DNA from: UBA2357 sp002344625
GTDB lineage: Bacteria > Pseudomonadota > Gammaproteobacteria > Burkholderiales > Rhodocyclaceae
Direction: 5' to 3'
Length of the DNA: 64,000 nucleotides
Assembly: GCA_937995335.1 (NCBI GenBank)
Contig: CALKIH010000042.1
Location: forward strand, 1 to 64,000
The notes beneath the pieces are model-generated. The model saw nothing but the letters and a program-made list of their open reading frames with translations, did not search any database and had not been told where the DNA came from. Shown one piece after another: positions 53,223 through 62,130 of the stretch (the stretch's first letter is position 1; each line of letters opens with the position of its first letter). A program made the position numbers and the translations under genes.

Positions 53223-54441
53223 GGATGAGAAAAGCCAATCGGCGTGGCTGAAGATCGTTGGAATCGGCGAGGATGGCATGGCCGGCCTGTCGCCGGCAAG
53301 CCGGGCGGCAGTGGCCGAGGCCCGTGTGCTGATCGGTGCGCCGCGCCATCTCGGCCTGGTGCCGCTGGAGGCCTGCGGTGCGGCCGAGCGGGTGGAATGG
53401 CCGGCGCCCTTCGCCGCCGGCGTCGAGCGCCTGCTCGCGTTGCGGGGGCGGCGGGTGGTGATGCTGGCCTCGGGCGATCCGTTCTGGTTCGGCGCCGGCA
53501 GCGTCCTCGCCCGCCATCTCGCGCCGGGCGAATGGGCGGCGCTGCCGGCGCCGTCGGTGTTCGGCCTCGCCGCGGCGAAGCTGGGTTGGGCGCTCGAGCG
53601 GACCCATTGCGCCGGGCTGCACGCCGCGCCATTCACGCGCCTGCGCCGGCATCTTGCACCGGGCGCGCAGGCGCTGGTGCTGGTGCGCGACGGCGCGGCC
53701 GTCGCCGAACTGGCCGACTGGCTGGTGGCGCACGGCTTCGGCGCGAGCACGCTGCATGTGCTGGAAGCGCTGGGCGGGCCGAACGAGCGGGTGCGGACGG
53801 TGTGCGCGGCGGCGCATGGGCTCGACGATGTCCGGCATCCGGTCGCGGTCGGTATCGTGGCCGCGGCGGCGCGGCATGCGGCGATGCCGTGCACCGCGGG
53901 CCTGCCGGACGATCTGTTCGCCCACGACGGTCAGCTCACCAAGCGGCCGCTGCGGGCGCTCACGCTGTCGGCGCTCGCACCACGCCCGGGCGAGCGCCTG
54001 TGGGACATCGGCGCGGGGTCGGGGTCGATCGGCATCGAATGGCTGTTGTCCCACCCGGCCAATACCGCGATAGGCTTCGAAGCCGACCCGCGCCGCGCCG
54101 AGCGTGCGCGTGCCAACGCATGGGCGCTGGGCGCAGACCGCTTGTCGGTGCTCACCGGGCGGGCGCCGGCGGTGCTCGAGGGCCAGCCACCGCCGGACGC
54201 GGTCTTCATCGGCGGCGGGCTATCGAGCGTTTTGCTGGATGCGCTGTGGCAGCGGCTGGCACCCGGCACCCGGGTGGTCGCCAACGCGGTGACCCTGGAG
54301 TCCGAAGCCTTGCTGGCGCAGTGGCAAGCGGCGCACGGCGGCAGCCTGCTGAGGGTAGCGCTGGCCGAGGCCGCGCCGCTGGGGCGCCGCCGGGGCTGGA
54401 AGGCGGCTTATCCGGTGGTGCAGTGGAGCGGGGTTCGATGA
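53221..54441 (+). CDS. cobL: Precorrin-6Y C5,15-methyltransferase (decarboxylating)
   Basis: A 406-residue fusion of a CbiE-like methylase (residues 1-200, VGIGEDGMAGLS, LASGDPFWFGAG) and a CbiT-like methylase (220-400, LWDIGAGSGSIGIEW). It methylates C-5 and C-15 and removes the acetate carboxyl at C-12. Start at 53221, with GGGGGG about 11 nt upstream inside cobK. Confidence 0.94.
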   Translation: MDEKSQSAWLKIVGIGEDGMAGLSPASRAAVAEARVLIGAPRHLGLVPLEACGAAERVEWPAPFAAGVERLLALRGRRVVMLASGDPFWFGAGSVLARHLAPGEWAALPAPSVFGLAAAKLGWALERTHCAGLHAAPFTRLRRHLAPGAQALVLVRDGAAVAELADWLVAHGFGASTLHVLEALGGPNERVRTVCAAAHGLDDVRHPVAVGIVAAAARHAAMPCTAGLPDDLFAHDGQLTKRPLRALTLSALAPRPGERLWDIGAGSGSIGIEWLLSHPANTAIGFEADPRRAERARANAWALGADRLSVLTGRAPAVLEGQPPPDAVFIGGGLSSVLLDALWQRLAPGTRVVANAVTLESEALLAQWQAAHGGSLLRVALAEAAPLGRRRGWKAAYPVVQWSGVR

Positions 54442-54812
54442 TCGTCGCCGGCTTCGGTTGTCGCGCCGCGGCGTCGCCGGCGGCGCTGCGGGCGGCGCTC
54501 GCGGCAGCCCTTTCCGCATTGCCCGACGTGGCCGCGCCGGACGCCCTCGCCGCACCGGCGGATCGCCACCCCCAGCTCGCGCCCCTGGCCGCCGAGCTGG
54601 GACTGCCCGTGCGCCTGGTCGCGGCGGCGGACCTGCGCGGCCAAGACACCTTCACCCAGTCGCCGGTCAGTGTCGCCGCGCGAGGCTGTGGCAGCGTGTG
54701 CGAAGCCGCGGCACTGGCGGCGGCGGGGCCGGGCGCACGCCTGCTCGCCACCCGGCGGATGGCCCCCGATCGCACCACGGCCTGCGCGATCGCCCAAGGA
54801 GATAGTCGATGA
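54438..54812 (+). CDS. cobE: CobE-like cobalamin biosynthesis protein
   Basis: A 124-residue protein similar to CobE and the C-terminal domain of CbiG (GFGCRAAASPAALRAAL, TQSPVSVAARGCGSVCEAAAL). Its exact role in the aerobic route is not settled. ATGA overlaps on both sides. Confidence 0.88.
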   Translation: MIVAGFGCRAAASPAALRAALAAALSALPDVAAPDALAAPADRHPQLAPLAAELGLPVRLVAAADLRGQDTFTQSPVSVAARGCGSVCEAAALAAAGPGARLLATRRMAPDRTTACAIAQGDSR

Positions 54813-55603
54813 CGGTTCATTTCATCGGCGCCGGTCCCGGCGCCCCCGATCTGCTCACGCTGCGCGGGCGCGACCTGATCGCCGCGTGCCCGGTGTGCCT
54901 GTATGCCGGCTCGCTGGTGCCCGAGGCGGTGCTGGCCCACTGCCCGCCGGGCGCCCACATCGTCAATACCGCGCCGCTGTCGCTGGACGAGATCGTCGCG
55001 GCGCTCCGGCAAGCGCATGCCGAGGGGCTCGACGTGGCGCGCCTGCATTCCGGCGACCTGTCGGTGTGGTCGGCGATGGGCGAGCAACTGCGCCGCCTGC
55101 GCGCGCTAGGCATCCCGTTCACCGTCACGCCCGGCGTGCCGTCGTTTGCCGCGGCGGCGGCCAGCCTCGGTGTCGAGCTGACCCTGCCGGGCATCGCCCA
55201 GTCGGTGGTATTGACGCGCACGCCGGGGCGGGCGAGCTCGATGCCGGAGGGGGAGCGCCTGGCGCAGTTCGCCCGCACCGGCGCGACCTTGGCGATTCAC
55301 CTGTCGATCCACAAGCTCGCCGAAGTCGCGGACGAACTGGCGCCGCTCTATGGGGCCGACTGCCCGGTGGCCGTGGTCTGGCGCGCGAGCTGGCCCGACG
55401 AGCGCAGCGTGCGCGCGACGCTCGCGACTATCGCCGCAGCGGTCGATGCCGGCATGGAGCGCACCGCGTTGATCCTGGTGGGGCCGGCGCTGGCGGCCGA
55501 GGACTTCGCCGAGAGCCGGCTGTATGCGCCCGACTACGCGCGCCGCTTCCGCCCGCTGTCGGCGGATGCGGGCGGAAGCGGCGCGGTAAGCGGCGAGGCT
55601 TGA
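54809..55603 (+). CDS. cobM: Precorrin-4 C11-methyltransferase
   Basis: A 264-residue methylase: VHFIGAGPGAPDLLTLRG, YAGSLVP, LHSGDLSVWSAMGEQ and PGVPSFAAAAASLG are CobM/CbiF hallmarks. It makes precorrin-5. Overlaps cobE by 4 nt. Confidence 0.95.
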   Translation: MTVHFIGAGPGAPDLLTLRGRDLIAACPVCLYAGSLVPEAVLAHCPPGAHIVNTAPLSLDEIVAALRQAHAEGLDVARLHSGDLSVWSAMGEQLRRLRALGIPFTVTPGVPSFAAAAASLGVELTLPGIAQSVVLTRTPGRASSMPEGERLAQFARTGATLAIHLSIHKLAEVADELAPLYGADCPVAVVWRASWPDERSVRATLATIAAAVDAGMERTALILVGPALAAEDFAESRLYAPDYARRFRPLSADAGGSGAVSGEA

Positions 55604-55610
55604 GGTGGAC

Positions 55611-56402
55611 ATGGCGCAGACGCTGGAACTGCATCTGGTCGGCATCGGGACCGGCAATCCCGACCACCTGACCTTGGAAGCGATCCGCACGCTCGATCGC
55701 GCAGACCTGATCCTGTTGCCGCGCAAGGGCGAAGACAAGGCCGACCTGCTCGACCTGCGCCGCGGCATCTGCGAGCGGCTGCTGAGCGGGCACGCGCGCG
55801 TGGCCGAGTTCGATCTGCCGGTGCGGGCCGCGACCGACGACTACCTCGCCGCGGTGGCCGACTGGCACGCGGCGATCGCCGCCGAATGGGGGCGCCAGAT
55901 CGATGCCCATCTGCCGGCCGGCGGACGCCGGGTGGCGCTGATGATCTGGGGCGACCCGTCGCTGTACGACAGCAGCCTGCGCATCGCCGCCCGCTTGGAC
56001 GCGGCCGGCCGGACGCTGAAAGTCGCGGTGGTGCCCGGCATCACGAGTCTGCAGGCCCTGACTGCCGCGCACCGGATCGCGCTCAACACGGTGGCCGCGC
56101 CGGTGTCGATCACCACCGGCCGGTGCCTGCGCGAGACCGGCTGGCCGGCCGATGTGGACACCGTGGCGGTGATGCTGGACGGCGCCTGCGCCTTCCAGTC
56201 CATCGCGCCGCAAGGCGTGCGCATCTGGTGGGGCGCCTATCTGGGCATGCCCCAGCAGGCGCTGAGCTGCGGGATGCTCGACGAGGTCGGCAACGGGATC
56301 GTCCGGCTGCGGGCCGAACTGCGTCAGCGCCACGGCTGGATCATGGATATATACCTGCTGCGGCGCGACCCGGCGCAGGTGCCCGCCGGGCCCGCAGCGT
56401 AG
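55611..56402 (+). CDS. cobF: Precorrin-6A synthase (deacetylating)
   Basis: A 263-residue CobF that methylates C-1 and releases acetate; it occurs only in the aerobic pathway. Motifs are GIGTGNPDHLTLEAI, LPRKGEDKADL, MIWGDPSLYDS and PGITSLQAL. ATG 55611 with AGG upstream was preferred to a GTG two codons earlier. Confidence 0.94.
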   Translation: MAQTLELHLVGIGTGNPDHLTLEAIRTLDRADLILLPRKGEDKADLLDLRRGICERLLSGHARVAEFDLPVRAATDDYLAAVADWHAAIAAEWGRQIDAHLPAGGRRVALMIWGDPSLYDSSLRIAARLDAAGRTLKVAVVPGITSLQALTAAHRIALNTVAAPVSITTGRCLRETGWPADVDTVAVMLDGACAFQSIAPQGVRIWWGAYLGMPQQALSCGMLDEVGNGIVRLRAELRQRHGWIMDIYLLRRDPAQVPAGPAA

Positions 56403-56409
56403 ACCGAGG

Positions 56410-57744
56410 ATGGCGCCGGTGAGCGACCCAGCAGCCGACCGCGCCCCGGCCGAGGCGCGCACGCGTGCCTGCCCGGCGATCCTGGTGGCCGCGCCGGCCT
56501 CGGGACAGGGCAAGACCACCGTGGTCGCGGCGATGGCGCGCCTCTTCGCCCGGCGCGGAAAGCGGGTGCGGGTGTTCAAGAGCGGGCCGGATTTTCTCGA
56601 TCCGCAGATCCATGCGGTCGCGAGCGGCGCGCCGGTGTACAACCTCGACCTGGGCATGTGCGGTGAGGCCGATGCGCGCTGGCGCCTGGCCGCCGCGGCG
56701 GACGAAGCCGATCTCGTCATCGTCGAGGGCGTCATGGGCTTGTTCGACGGCTGCCCTTCGAGCGCGGATATCGCGGCGCTCTTCGGCATTCCGGTCATGG
56801 CGGTCATCGACGCCAGGGCCATGGCCCAGACCTTCGGCGCGGTGGCCCACGGCCTGGCGAGCTATCGGCCCGGCCTGCCGTTCTCCGGCGTGCTGGCCAA
56901 CCGGACCGGGAGCCCGGCGCATGTGGCGATGCTGCGCGCCGCGCTGCCGCCGGGCATGCGCTGGTACGGCGCGCTGCTGCGCGATTCGGAGGCGGCGTTG
57001 CCGGAGCGCCACCTCGGCCTGCTGCAGGCGCTCGAGATTCCCGACCTGCTCACCCGACTCGACCGCCTTGCCGACGCGCTCGCGCACACCGGCGCGGGCG
57101 AACTGCCTGCCGCGGTGGGTTTCGCGGCGGCGGCGAAACCCTTGCCGCCGCTGTTGCTGGCGGGCCGCCGCATCGCGATCGCGCGCGACGCGGCCTACGG
57201 ATTCATCTACCCGGCCAATCTCGACACCTTGCGCGATCTCGGCGCCGAGCTGTGTTTCTTTTCGCCGCTGGATGGCGACGCGCTACCCGAGGCGGACGCC
57301 GTCTGGCTGCCGGGCGGCTACCCGGAAGTCCACGGCGCACGGCTCGCTGCGCGGCGGGATCTGTGGCAGGCTCTGCGCGCGTTCGCCGCCGCGGGGCGTC
57401 CGGTGCTGGCCGAGTGCGGCGGCATGATGAGCCTGTTCGACACGGTGGTGGACAAAGCGGGGCAGCGCCATGCCTTCGCCGGCATCCTGCCCGGGCGGGC
57501 GGTCCTGCAGCCGCGTCTGGTGGCACTGGGGACGGAGTGGCTGACACTGCCGGAAGGGCGTCTTTCCGGGCACACCTATCATCATTCCACGACCGAGACC
57601 GCTCTGGTGCCGCTCGTCCATGCGCAGCGCGCCGACGGGCGGGCAGGCGAGGCCGTGTATCGGGTGGGGCGCGTGACCGCCTCCTACGTGCATCTCTACT
57701 TTCCGTCCAATCCGGCGGCGGTCGCCGCGCTGTTCGGGCGCTGA
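56410..57744 (+). CDS. cobB: Hydrogenobyrinic acid a,c-diamide synthase
   Basis: A 444-residue amidotransferase: P-loop ASGQGKTTVVAAMARLFARR, GPDFLDPQ, EGVMGLFDG, then a class I glutaminase-like domain with nucleophile Cys in AECGGMMSL. It amidates the a and c side chains before cobalt insertion by CobN. It ends the rightward block, 28 bp from the convergent cobC. Confidence 0.95.
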   Translation: MAPVSDPAADRAPAEARTRACPAILVAAPASGQGKTTVVAAMARLFARRGKRVRVFKSGPDFLDPQIHAVASGAPVYNLDLGMCGEADARWRLAAAADEADLVIVEGVMGLFDGCPSSADIAALFGIPVMAVIDARAMAQTFGAVAHGLASYRPGLPFSGVLANRTGSPAHVAMLRAALPPGMRWYGALLRDSEAALPERHLGLLQALEIPDLLTRLDRLADALAHTGAGELPAAVGFAAAAKPLPPLLLAGRRIAIARDAAYGFIYPANLDTLRDLGAELCFFSPLDGDALPEADAVWLPGGYPEVHGARLAARRDLWQALRAFAAAGRPVLAECGGMMSLFDTVVDKAGQRHAFAGILPGRAVLQPRLVALGTEWLTLPEGRLSGHTYHHSTTETALVPLVHAQRADGRAGEAVYRVGRVTASYVHLYFPSNPAAVAALFGR

Positions 57745-57772
57745 ACGGCGGCATGCTCATTGGCGCGTGCGT

Positions 57773-58792
57773 TCAGGTGCACGCCGCCAGGGCCGCGGCG
57801 AGCCGCTGCCATTCGTGCTCGTGCGCGGGCAGGCCGAAACGTAGCCGCGGCGGCGAATCGAAGCTGCGTACCAGGATCCCATGCCGGGCGAGGCATTCGG
57901 TTCGGTCGGGCGCGGCATCGATGCGCACCTGCTGGAAGAGCGCGCAGCCGCTCGCGGTGCCGAACCCGTGGGCGTGCAGCAGCGTGGCCAGTCGGCGGCT
58001 GTCGCGCTCGAGAGCCGCGCGGGTTTGTTGTTGCCAGGTGCGATCGAGCAGGGCGGTGCGCGCGATCAGGCGCGAGGGGCCGGCGATGGTCCAGGGGCCG
58101 AGCAGCCGGGCGAGGGCGTGCTTGGCCGGCGCGGGTGCCAGCACGAAGCCGACGCGCGCGCCCGCGAGGCCGAAGAACTTGCCCAGCGAACGCAGCACGA
58201 TCAGGCCCGGTTGGCCCGCGCAGGCAGCCATGCTCGCCGCCGGCGTCGGGTCCATGAAGGCCTCGTCGACCAGCAGCCAGCCGCCGCGCGCCGCGAGCGC
58301 GGCCTGTGCGCGGCACAGCCGGGCGGGCGCGATCAGGCGCCCGCTGGGGTTGTCCGGGTTGACTACCACCACGATGTCGCTGGTTCGCGCCGCCGCTTCG
58401 AGTTCGTCGCAGCCGGCGTGGTGCGGAGCGCGCGCATGCCATGCCCAGGCGTGCTCCGCGTAGGTCGGTCCGAGAATGCTCACCCGCGTGCCGTCGAGCA
58501 CTCCGGGCAGGGCCTGGATCGCCGCCTGCGAGCCGGCCACGGGCAAGACGGACGCGCGTTCGCAGCCGTAGCAGGCGGCCGCGGCATCCTCCAGGCTGTC
58601 GTCGTCTTCGGGCAGGCGCATCCAGCACTCGGCGGGGATGTCCGCGCCCGGATAGGGGCGAGGGTTGATGCCGGTGGACAAGTCCAGCCATCGTTCGGGC
58701 GCGATCCCGTACTGCCGCGCGGCCTGCAGCAGGCGGCCGCCGTGCGGCGGGCGCGGGGGCGACGTCGTCGGCGCGGTGTGATCAGAGCGCAT
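57773..58792 (-). CDS. cobC: Threonine-phosphate decarboxylase-like aminotransferase
   Basis: A 339-residue PLP enzyme of the CobC/CobD class giving the aminopropanol phosphate linker: LDLSTGINPRPYPG, VVNPDNPSGRL, DEAFMDPTP and RSLGKFFGLAGARVGF with the PLP Lys. Its start overlaps the preceding cobD (cbiB) gene by 11 nt. Confidence 0.92.
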   Translation of the reverse strand: MRSDHTAPTTSPPRPPHGGRLLQAARQYGIAPERWLDLSTGINPRPYPGADIPAECWMRLPEDDDSLEDAAAACYGCERASVLPVAGSQAAIQALPGVLDGTRVSILGPTYAEHAWAWHARAPHHAGCDELEAAARTSDIVVVVNPDNPSGRLIAPARLCRAQAALAARGGWLLVDEAFMDPTPAASMAACAGQPGLIVLRSLGKFFGLAGARVGFVLAPAPAKHALARLLGPWTIAGPSRLIARTALLDRTWQQQTRAALERDSRRLATLLHAHGFGTASGCALFQQVRIDAAPDRTECLARHGILVRSFDSPPRLRFGLPAHEHEWQRLAAALAACT

Positions 58793-59699
58793 GAAGCACC
58801 GCCACCGCACCCACGAGCGCCAGCCACAGCAATCCGCCGCCGCGCACCAGGCCTATTGCCCGCCTGATCGTGCCGGCATCCGGCGCCGCGCCTTCGCCCA
58901 GCGGCGGGCGGGTCTCGAGCTGGCCGTGATAGCGGGCCGCGCCGCCCAGGCGCACCCCCAGCGCACCCGCACCGGCGGCCATGACCGGGCCGGCGTTGGG
59001 GCTGCCCCAGGCGGGGGCCTGGGCACGCCAGCACCGGAGCGCGGTGGTGGTGCGCCCCAGCACGGCGTACGAAAGCGCGGTCAGGCGCGCCGGCAGCCAG
59101 CCTAGCAGATCGTCGCTGCGCGCCGCGAACCAGCCGAACTGCAGGTAGCGCTCGTTCTTGTAGCCCCACATCGCGTCGAGCGTGTTGGTCAGGCGAAACA
59201 GCAGCGCGCCGGCTCCGCCGAGCACGCAGAACCAGAAGAGGGCGCCGAAGACGGCGTCGTGGCCGTTTTCGAGCACCGACTCCACGCTGGCGCGGGCAAC
59301 CCCTTCGGCGTCGAGCGCGTCGGTGTCGCGGCTGACGATGCGCGCCAGTTGTACGCGCGCGCCGTGCAGATCGTCGCGCGCGAGCGGGGCGGCGATGGCC
59401 TCGGCATGCTCGACGAGGCTGCGCCCGCCGAGCGCCAGGTAGAGCAGGCCGATCTCGATCGGCCAACGGGCGCCGGGTATGCGCGCGGCGGCGAACCAGG
59501 CCAGCGCCACCAACGGCAGCACGACGACGGCCCAGGCGATCGCGCCACTCGCGCGGGTGCTGCCGAAACGGCGTCGCACCGGACCTTCGATCGTCGTGGC
59601 GAGGCGCCCGAAGCCGACCAGCGGATGCCAGCGCCGCGGCTCGCCGAGCAGGCGGTCCGCCACCATCGCGATGGCGAGCTTGAGGAACAGTGACAGCAT
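58782..59699 (-). CDS. cobD: Adenosylcobinamide-phosphate synthase
   Basis: A 305-residue membrane protein (CbiB in the anaerobic nomenclature) that attaches aminopropanol phosphate to adenosylcobyrate. Motifs are DRLLGEPRRWHPLVGFG, VSRDTDALD, ENGHDAVFGALFW, RLTNTLDAMWGYKN and SPNAGPVMAA. It follows the HbpS-like gene by 17 nt. Confidence 0.95.
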   Translation of the reverse strand: MLSLFLKLAIAMVADRLLGEPRRWHPLVGFGRLATTIEGPVRRRFGSTRASGAIAWAVVVLPLVALAWFAAARIPGARWPIEIGLLYLALGGRSLVEHAEAIAAPLARDDLHGARVQLARIVSRDTDALDAEGVARASVESVLENGHDAVFGALFWFCVLGGAGALLFRLTNTLDAMWGYKNERYLQFGWFAARSDDLLGWLPARLTALSYAVLGRTTTALRCWRAQAPAWGSPNAGPVMAAGAGALGVRLGGAARYHGQLETRPPLGEGAAPDAGTIRRAIGLVRGGGLLWLALVGAVAVLHAL

Positions 59700-59716
59700 T
59701 CGGGCGGACGCGACGT

Positions 59717-60121
59717 TCAGCCCGTCGTGATCGCCGCCACGCCCGCCCGTGCCACCTGGGCGTCCTCGCCCGCCTTGACGCCCGAAACGCCGATGGCGCC
59801 GGCGAGTTGGCCGTCGATCACGATCGGTTCGCCGCCCTCGAGCGGCACCACCGGCAGCCGCAGCGCGGCGTAGCGGCCGTTGTTCACCATTTCTTCAAAC
59901 ACTTTGCTGGGCTTCCCGGTCAGCACGCAGGTGCGGGCTTTCTCGGGGGCCACCTGGGCGCTCATCAGCGGAGCATGGTCCATGCGCTGCAGCCACAACA
60001 GGTGGCCGCCGTCGTCGCAGATCGCGATCGTGACGCTCCAGCCATTGCGGGCCGCTTCCTGTTCGGCTGCCGCGGCGATGGTGCGGGCGTCGCTCAGCGT
60101 GAGCCAGGGTTTCGTCTTCAT
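59717..60121 (-). CDS. HbpS/GlcG-like (PduO C-terminal type) protein
   Basis: A 134-residue PF03928-type protein: LSDARTIAAAAEQEAARNGW, IAICDDGGHLLWLQRMD, PEKARTCVLTGKPS, GAIGVSGVKAGEDAQVARAG. The family includes HbpS, GlcG and the C-terminal domain of the PduO adenosyltransferase, and some members bind heme. It is the first gene of the leftward cobD-cobC unit, so a corrinoid- or heme-related role is plausible but unproven. Confidence 0.85.
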   Translation of the reverse strand: MKTKPWLTLSDARTIAAAAEQEAARNGWSVTIAICDDGGHLLWLQRMDHAPLMSAQVAPEKARTCVLTGKPSKVFEEMVNNGRYAALRLPVVPLEGGEPIVIDGQLAGAIGVSGVKAGEDAQVARAGVAAITTG

Positions 60122-60431
60122 GATTGCCCCTCCCGGGTGGTGTGCTTGGTCGAGTATGCGCAAGATTATCAGGCCTGCACTTCGACTGCTCGGATCGGGC
60201 GCAAAAGCAGCGTTTATGCGCGGATAATGCGAGTAGAATCGAGCCGCCTTCTTCGTGGAGCGCGGATGATGCCTGTATTCGAGCGTTGTGCAAGCAAAAA
60301 TGCAACCCATCATGGCGTGGGGCGGTATGACGATGCCGGCATCGTCGGCGTGCGCGCGATCGGGCTCGCCCGGACCGATGATGCCCGACCCGCGGGGGCG
60401 CCGGGCGAGCGCGTTTGCGAGTGTGGCATCA
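60122..60431. other. Intergenic region without a gene
   Basis: A 310-bp divergent gap between the HbpS-like gene and the protease-like gene. Open frames here extend neighbours without similarity. No clear promoter or structure was recognised. Confidence 0.5.
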
Positions 60432-60914
60432 GTGACTGAGGCCGCCCGTCTTGCGGTATTCGTCGTCGGCAACGCGTCGCGCGGCGACGACGCGCTTGGG
60501 CCGGCGCTGCTCGCGTCGATCGAATCGCTGCTGCCCGCGGCGGCGCGCGTGACCGTCGACTTCCAGCTCCAGATCGAGCACGCGCTGGCGCTGGTCGAGG
60601 CGGACCTCGTCCTGTTCATTGATGCCGAACTGCGCCTGAAGCAGGATTACTCGTTTCGCGAGATCCATGCCGGCCGCCGTCGCGGCGTGTTCTCGCATGC
60701 GTTGTCGCCGGCGCAGGTGCTCGAGGTGTTCGAGGAAATCTGCGCCACGCCGGCCCCGCCGGCCTTCGTGCTGGGCATCGCGGCGCACCAGTTCGGCCTC
60801 GGAAGCACCCTGTCGGGTGAGGCGCGCCGGTCGCTGGCCGCGGCGCGTGCGTTTGCCGGCCGGCTGCTGGGTATGCCCGCGGTCGGCGCCTGGCGCGACA
60901 TCGCCGGCCGCTGA
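60432..60914 (+). CDS. Hydrogenase maturation protease-like protein
   Basis: A 160-residue protein of the HycI/HoxM fold: VFVVGNASRGDDALGPALL carries the first conserved acid, followed by VDFQLQIEHALALVEADLVLFIDAE and SHALSPAQVL. Such proteases trim the C-terminus of NiFe hydrogenase large subunits. No hydrogenase gene is in the window. GTG 60432 was chosen from similarity; other in-frame starts add poorly conserved residues. Confidence 0.75.
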   Translation: MTEAARLAVFVVGNASRGDDALGPALLASIESLLPAAARVTVDFQLQIEHALALVEADLVLFIDAELRLKQDYSFREIHAGRRRGVFSHALSPAQVLEVFEEICATPAPPAFVLGIAAHQFGLGSTLSGEARRSLAAARAFAGRLLGMPAVGAWRDIAGR

Positions 60915-60935
60915 CGGGCGCCGCCGGGTCTCCGG

Positions 60936-61613
60936 TCAGCCGGCAAACAGCGCGGTCCCGTGCCAGCGCAGCAGGCCATCGGCCAGGGTGTATTCGGCCA
61001 GACATGTCAGCGGTCCGCCGATGTCGGCGGCTTGGTAGGACAACAGGCTGATCGTGGCGACGCGCAGGCGAAGCGGTGCCCCGGCGGAAAAGGCATCGAG
61101 GCGCGGCTGCACCCGCGCCGTCGGCCAGTCATCCGCATATAGACCCACGGTGACATGCGGCACGTAGTGCGCCGTGCCGCGGTCCAGCGGGTCGCGGGCG
61201 AGGCATCGGCGCAGCGCCGCAATGCCGCCATCGGCGTCATCGACCACCAGGTAGGGCGCCGAGGCGAAGCTCGCGAGTCCATCCACGCGGATGTCGAAAG
61301 CCAGCGGCCGGGCGGCACGCAGCGCGGCGAGCTGCCAGGCCAGCGTCTCGGCGCCGAAGTCGTCGTCGCGGACCGGCGCGTCGGCGGGAAAGCCGCACAG
61401 GCTCAGCGTGACGTGGGGTTGGCGCCGGTAGCCTGCCAGCAGCAGGCCTTCGAGATGCGCCTGGGCGGCATCGAAGCGGCGGCGCAGCACCGGCATGTCG
61501 AGGTCCAGCGCCCACAGCGCATAGCGCGGCCGCCCCAGGTGCCATTCGACGAAATCGCGCCGCACGCTGCCGATGCAACGGCTGCCCGGCGAAAGTCCGG
61601 CGGACGGCGTCAT
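60936..61613 (-). CDS. 2H phosphoesterase (2'-5' RNA ligase-like)
   Basis: A 225-residue protein with the two HxT motifs of the 2H family, PHVTLSL and PHVTVGLY, about 90 residues apart. Related proteins act on cyclic phosphates or 2'-5' linkages; the substrate is unknown. It ends 22 bp from the convergent protease-like gene. Confidence 0.82.
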   Translation of the reverse strand: MTPSAGLSPGSRCIGSVRRDFVEWHLGRPRYALWALDLDMPVLRRRFDAAQAHLEGLLLAGYRRQPHVTLSLCGFPADAPVRDDDFGAETLAWQLAALRAARPLAFDIRVDGLASFASAPYLVVDDADGGIAALRRCLARDPLDRGTAHYVPHVTVGLYADDWPTARVQPRLDAFSAGAPLRLRVATISLLSYQAADIGGPLTCLAEYTLADGLLRWHGTALFAG

Positions 61614-61630
61614 CGCGCGGCGCCGCGGGC

Positions 61631-62068
61631 TCAGCGCCAGTGCTGGCCGCGCGAGCGTACCACCAGGTAGACCTCGCGCAGGAAGTGGGTCAGCGACAGG
61701 ATCAACGACGCCATCGCCAGCACGAAGAACGCGGCGACGCCGACGCCGACGTCGAAGCTCACCATCGTGCCCAGGAAGGCCGTGGCGACGACCAGGCAGA
61801 CCAGCAGCGCGCCGAGCACCGAGAAGAACATCGCGTGATAGATGAGCTTGCCGCGACGCTCGAGCAGCTCCAGTTCCTCGACGTCGTCCGCCACCTGGTT
61901 GCTGCTGGCCGCGGCCGCGATCCGCCCGTTGATCACCCGGCGGCGGTCGACGATGCGCGACAGCCGCCCGCTCAGCACGTTGATCACGGTCGCGATCGCG
62001 GTGAGCAGGAATACGGGCGCCACCGCGAGCTGGATGGCGTGGGTGATGTCGGCGATCTGGAGTTGCAT
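61631..62068 (-). CDS. DUF2721 membrane protein
   Basis: A 145-residue protein with three predicted helices: AIQLAVAPVFLLTAIATVINVL, MFFSVLGALLVCLVVATAFLG and VAAFFVLAMASLILSLTHF, with RLSRIVDRRR between the first two, the DUF2721 layout. Function unknown. The start at 62068 excludes an Arg-rich upstream extension. Confidence 0.85.
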   Translation of the reverse strand: MQLQIADITHAIQLAVAPVFLLTAIATVINVLSGRLSRIVDRRRVINGRIAAAASSNQVADDVEELELLERRGKLIYHAMFFSVLGALLVCLVVATAFLGTMVSFDVGVGVAAFFVLAMASLILSLTHFLREVYLVVRSRGQHWR

Positions 62069-62130
62069 GGGAGGGCGGGCCTTCGACGCAGGCCGGGCTT
62101 TAGCGCATCCGCCTGGCGCGGTGCGAGGGT

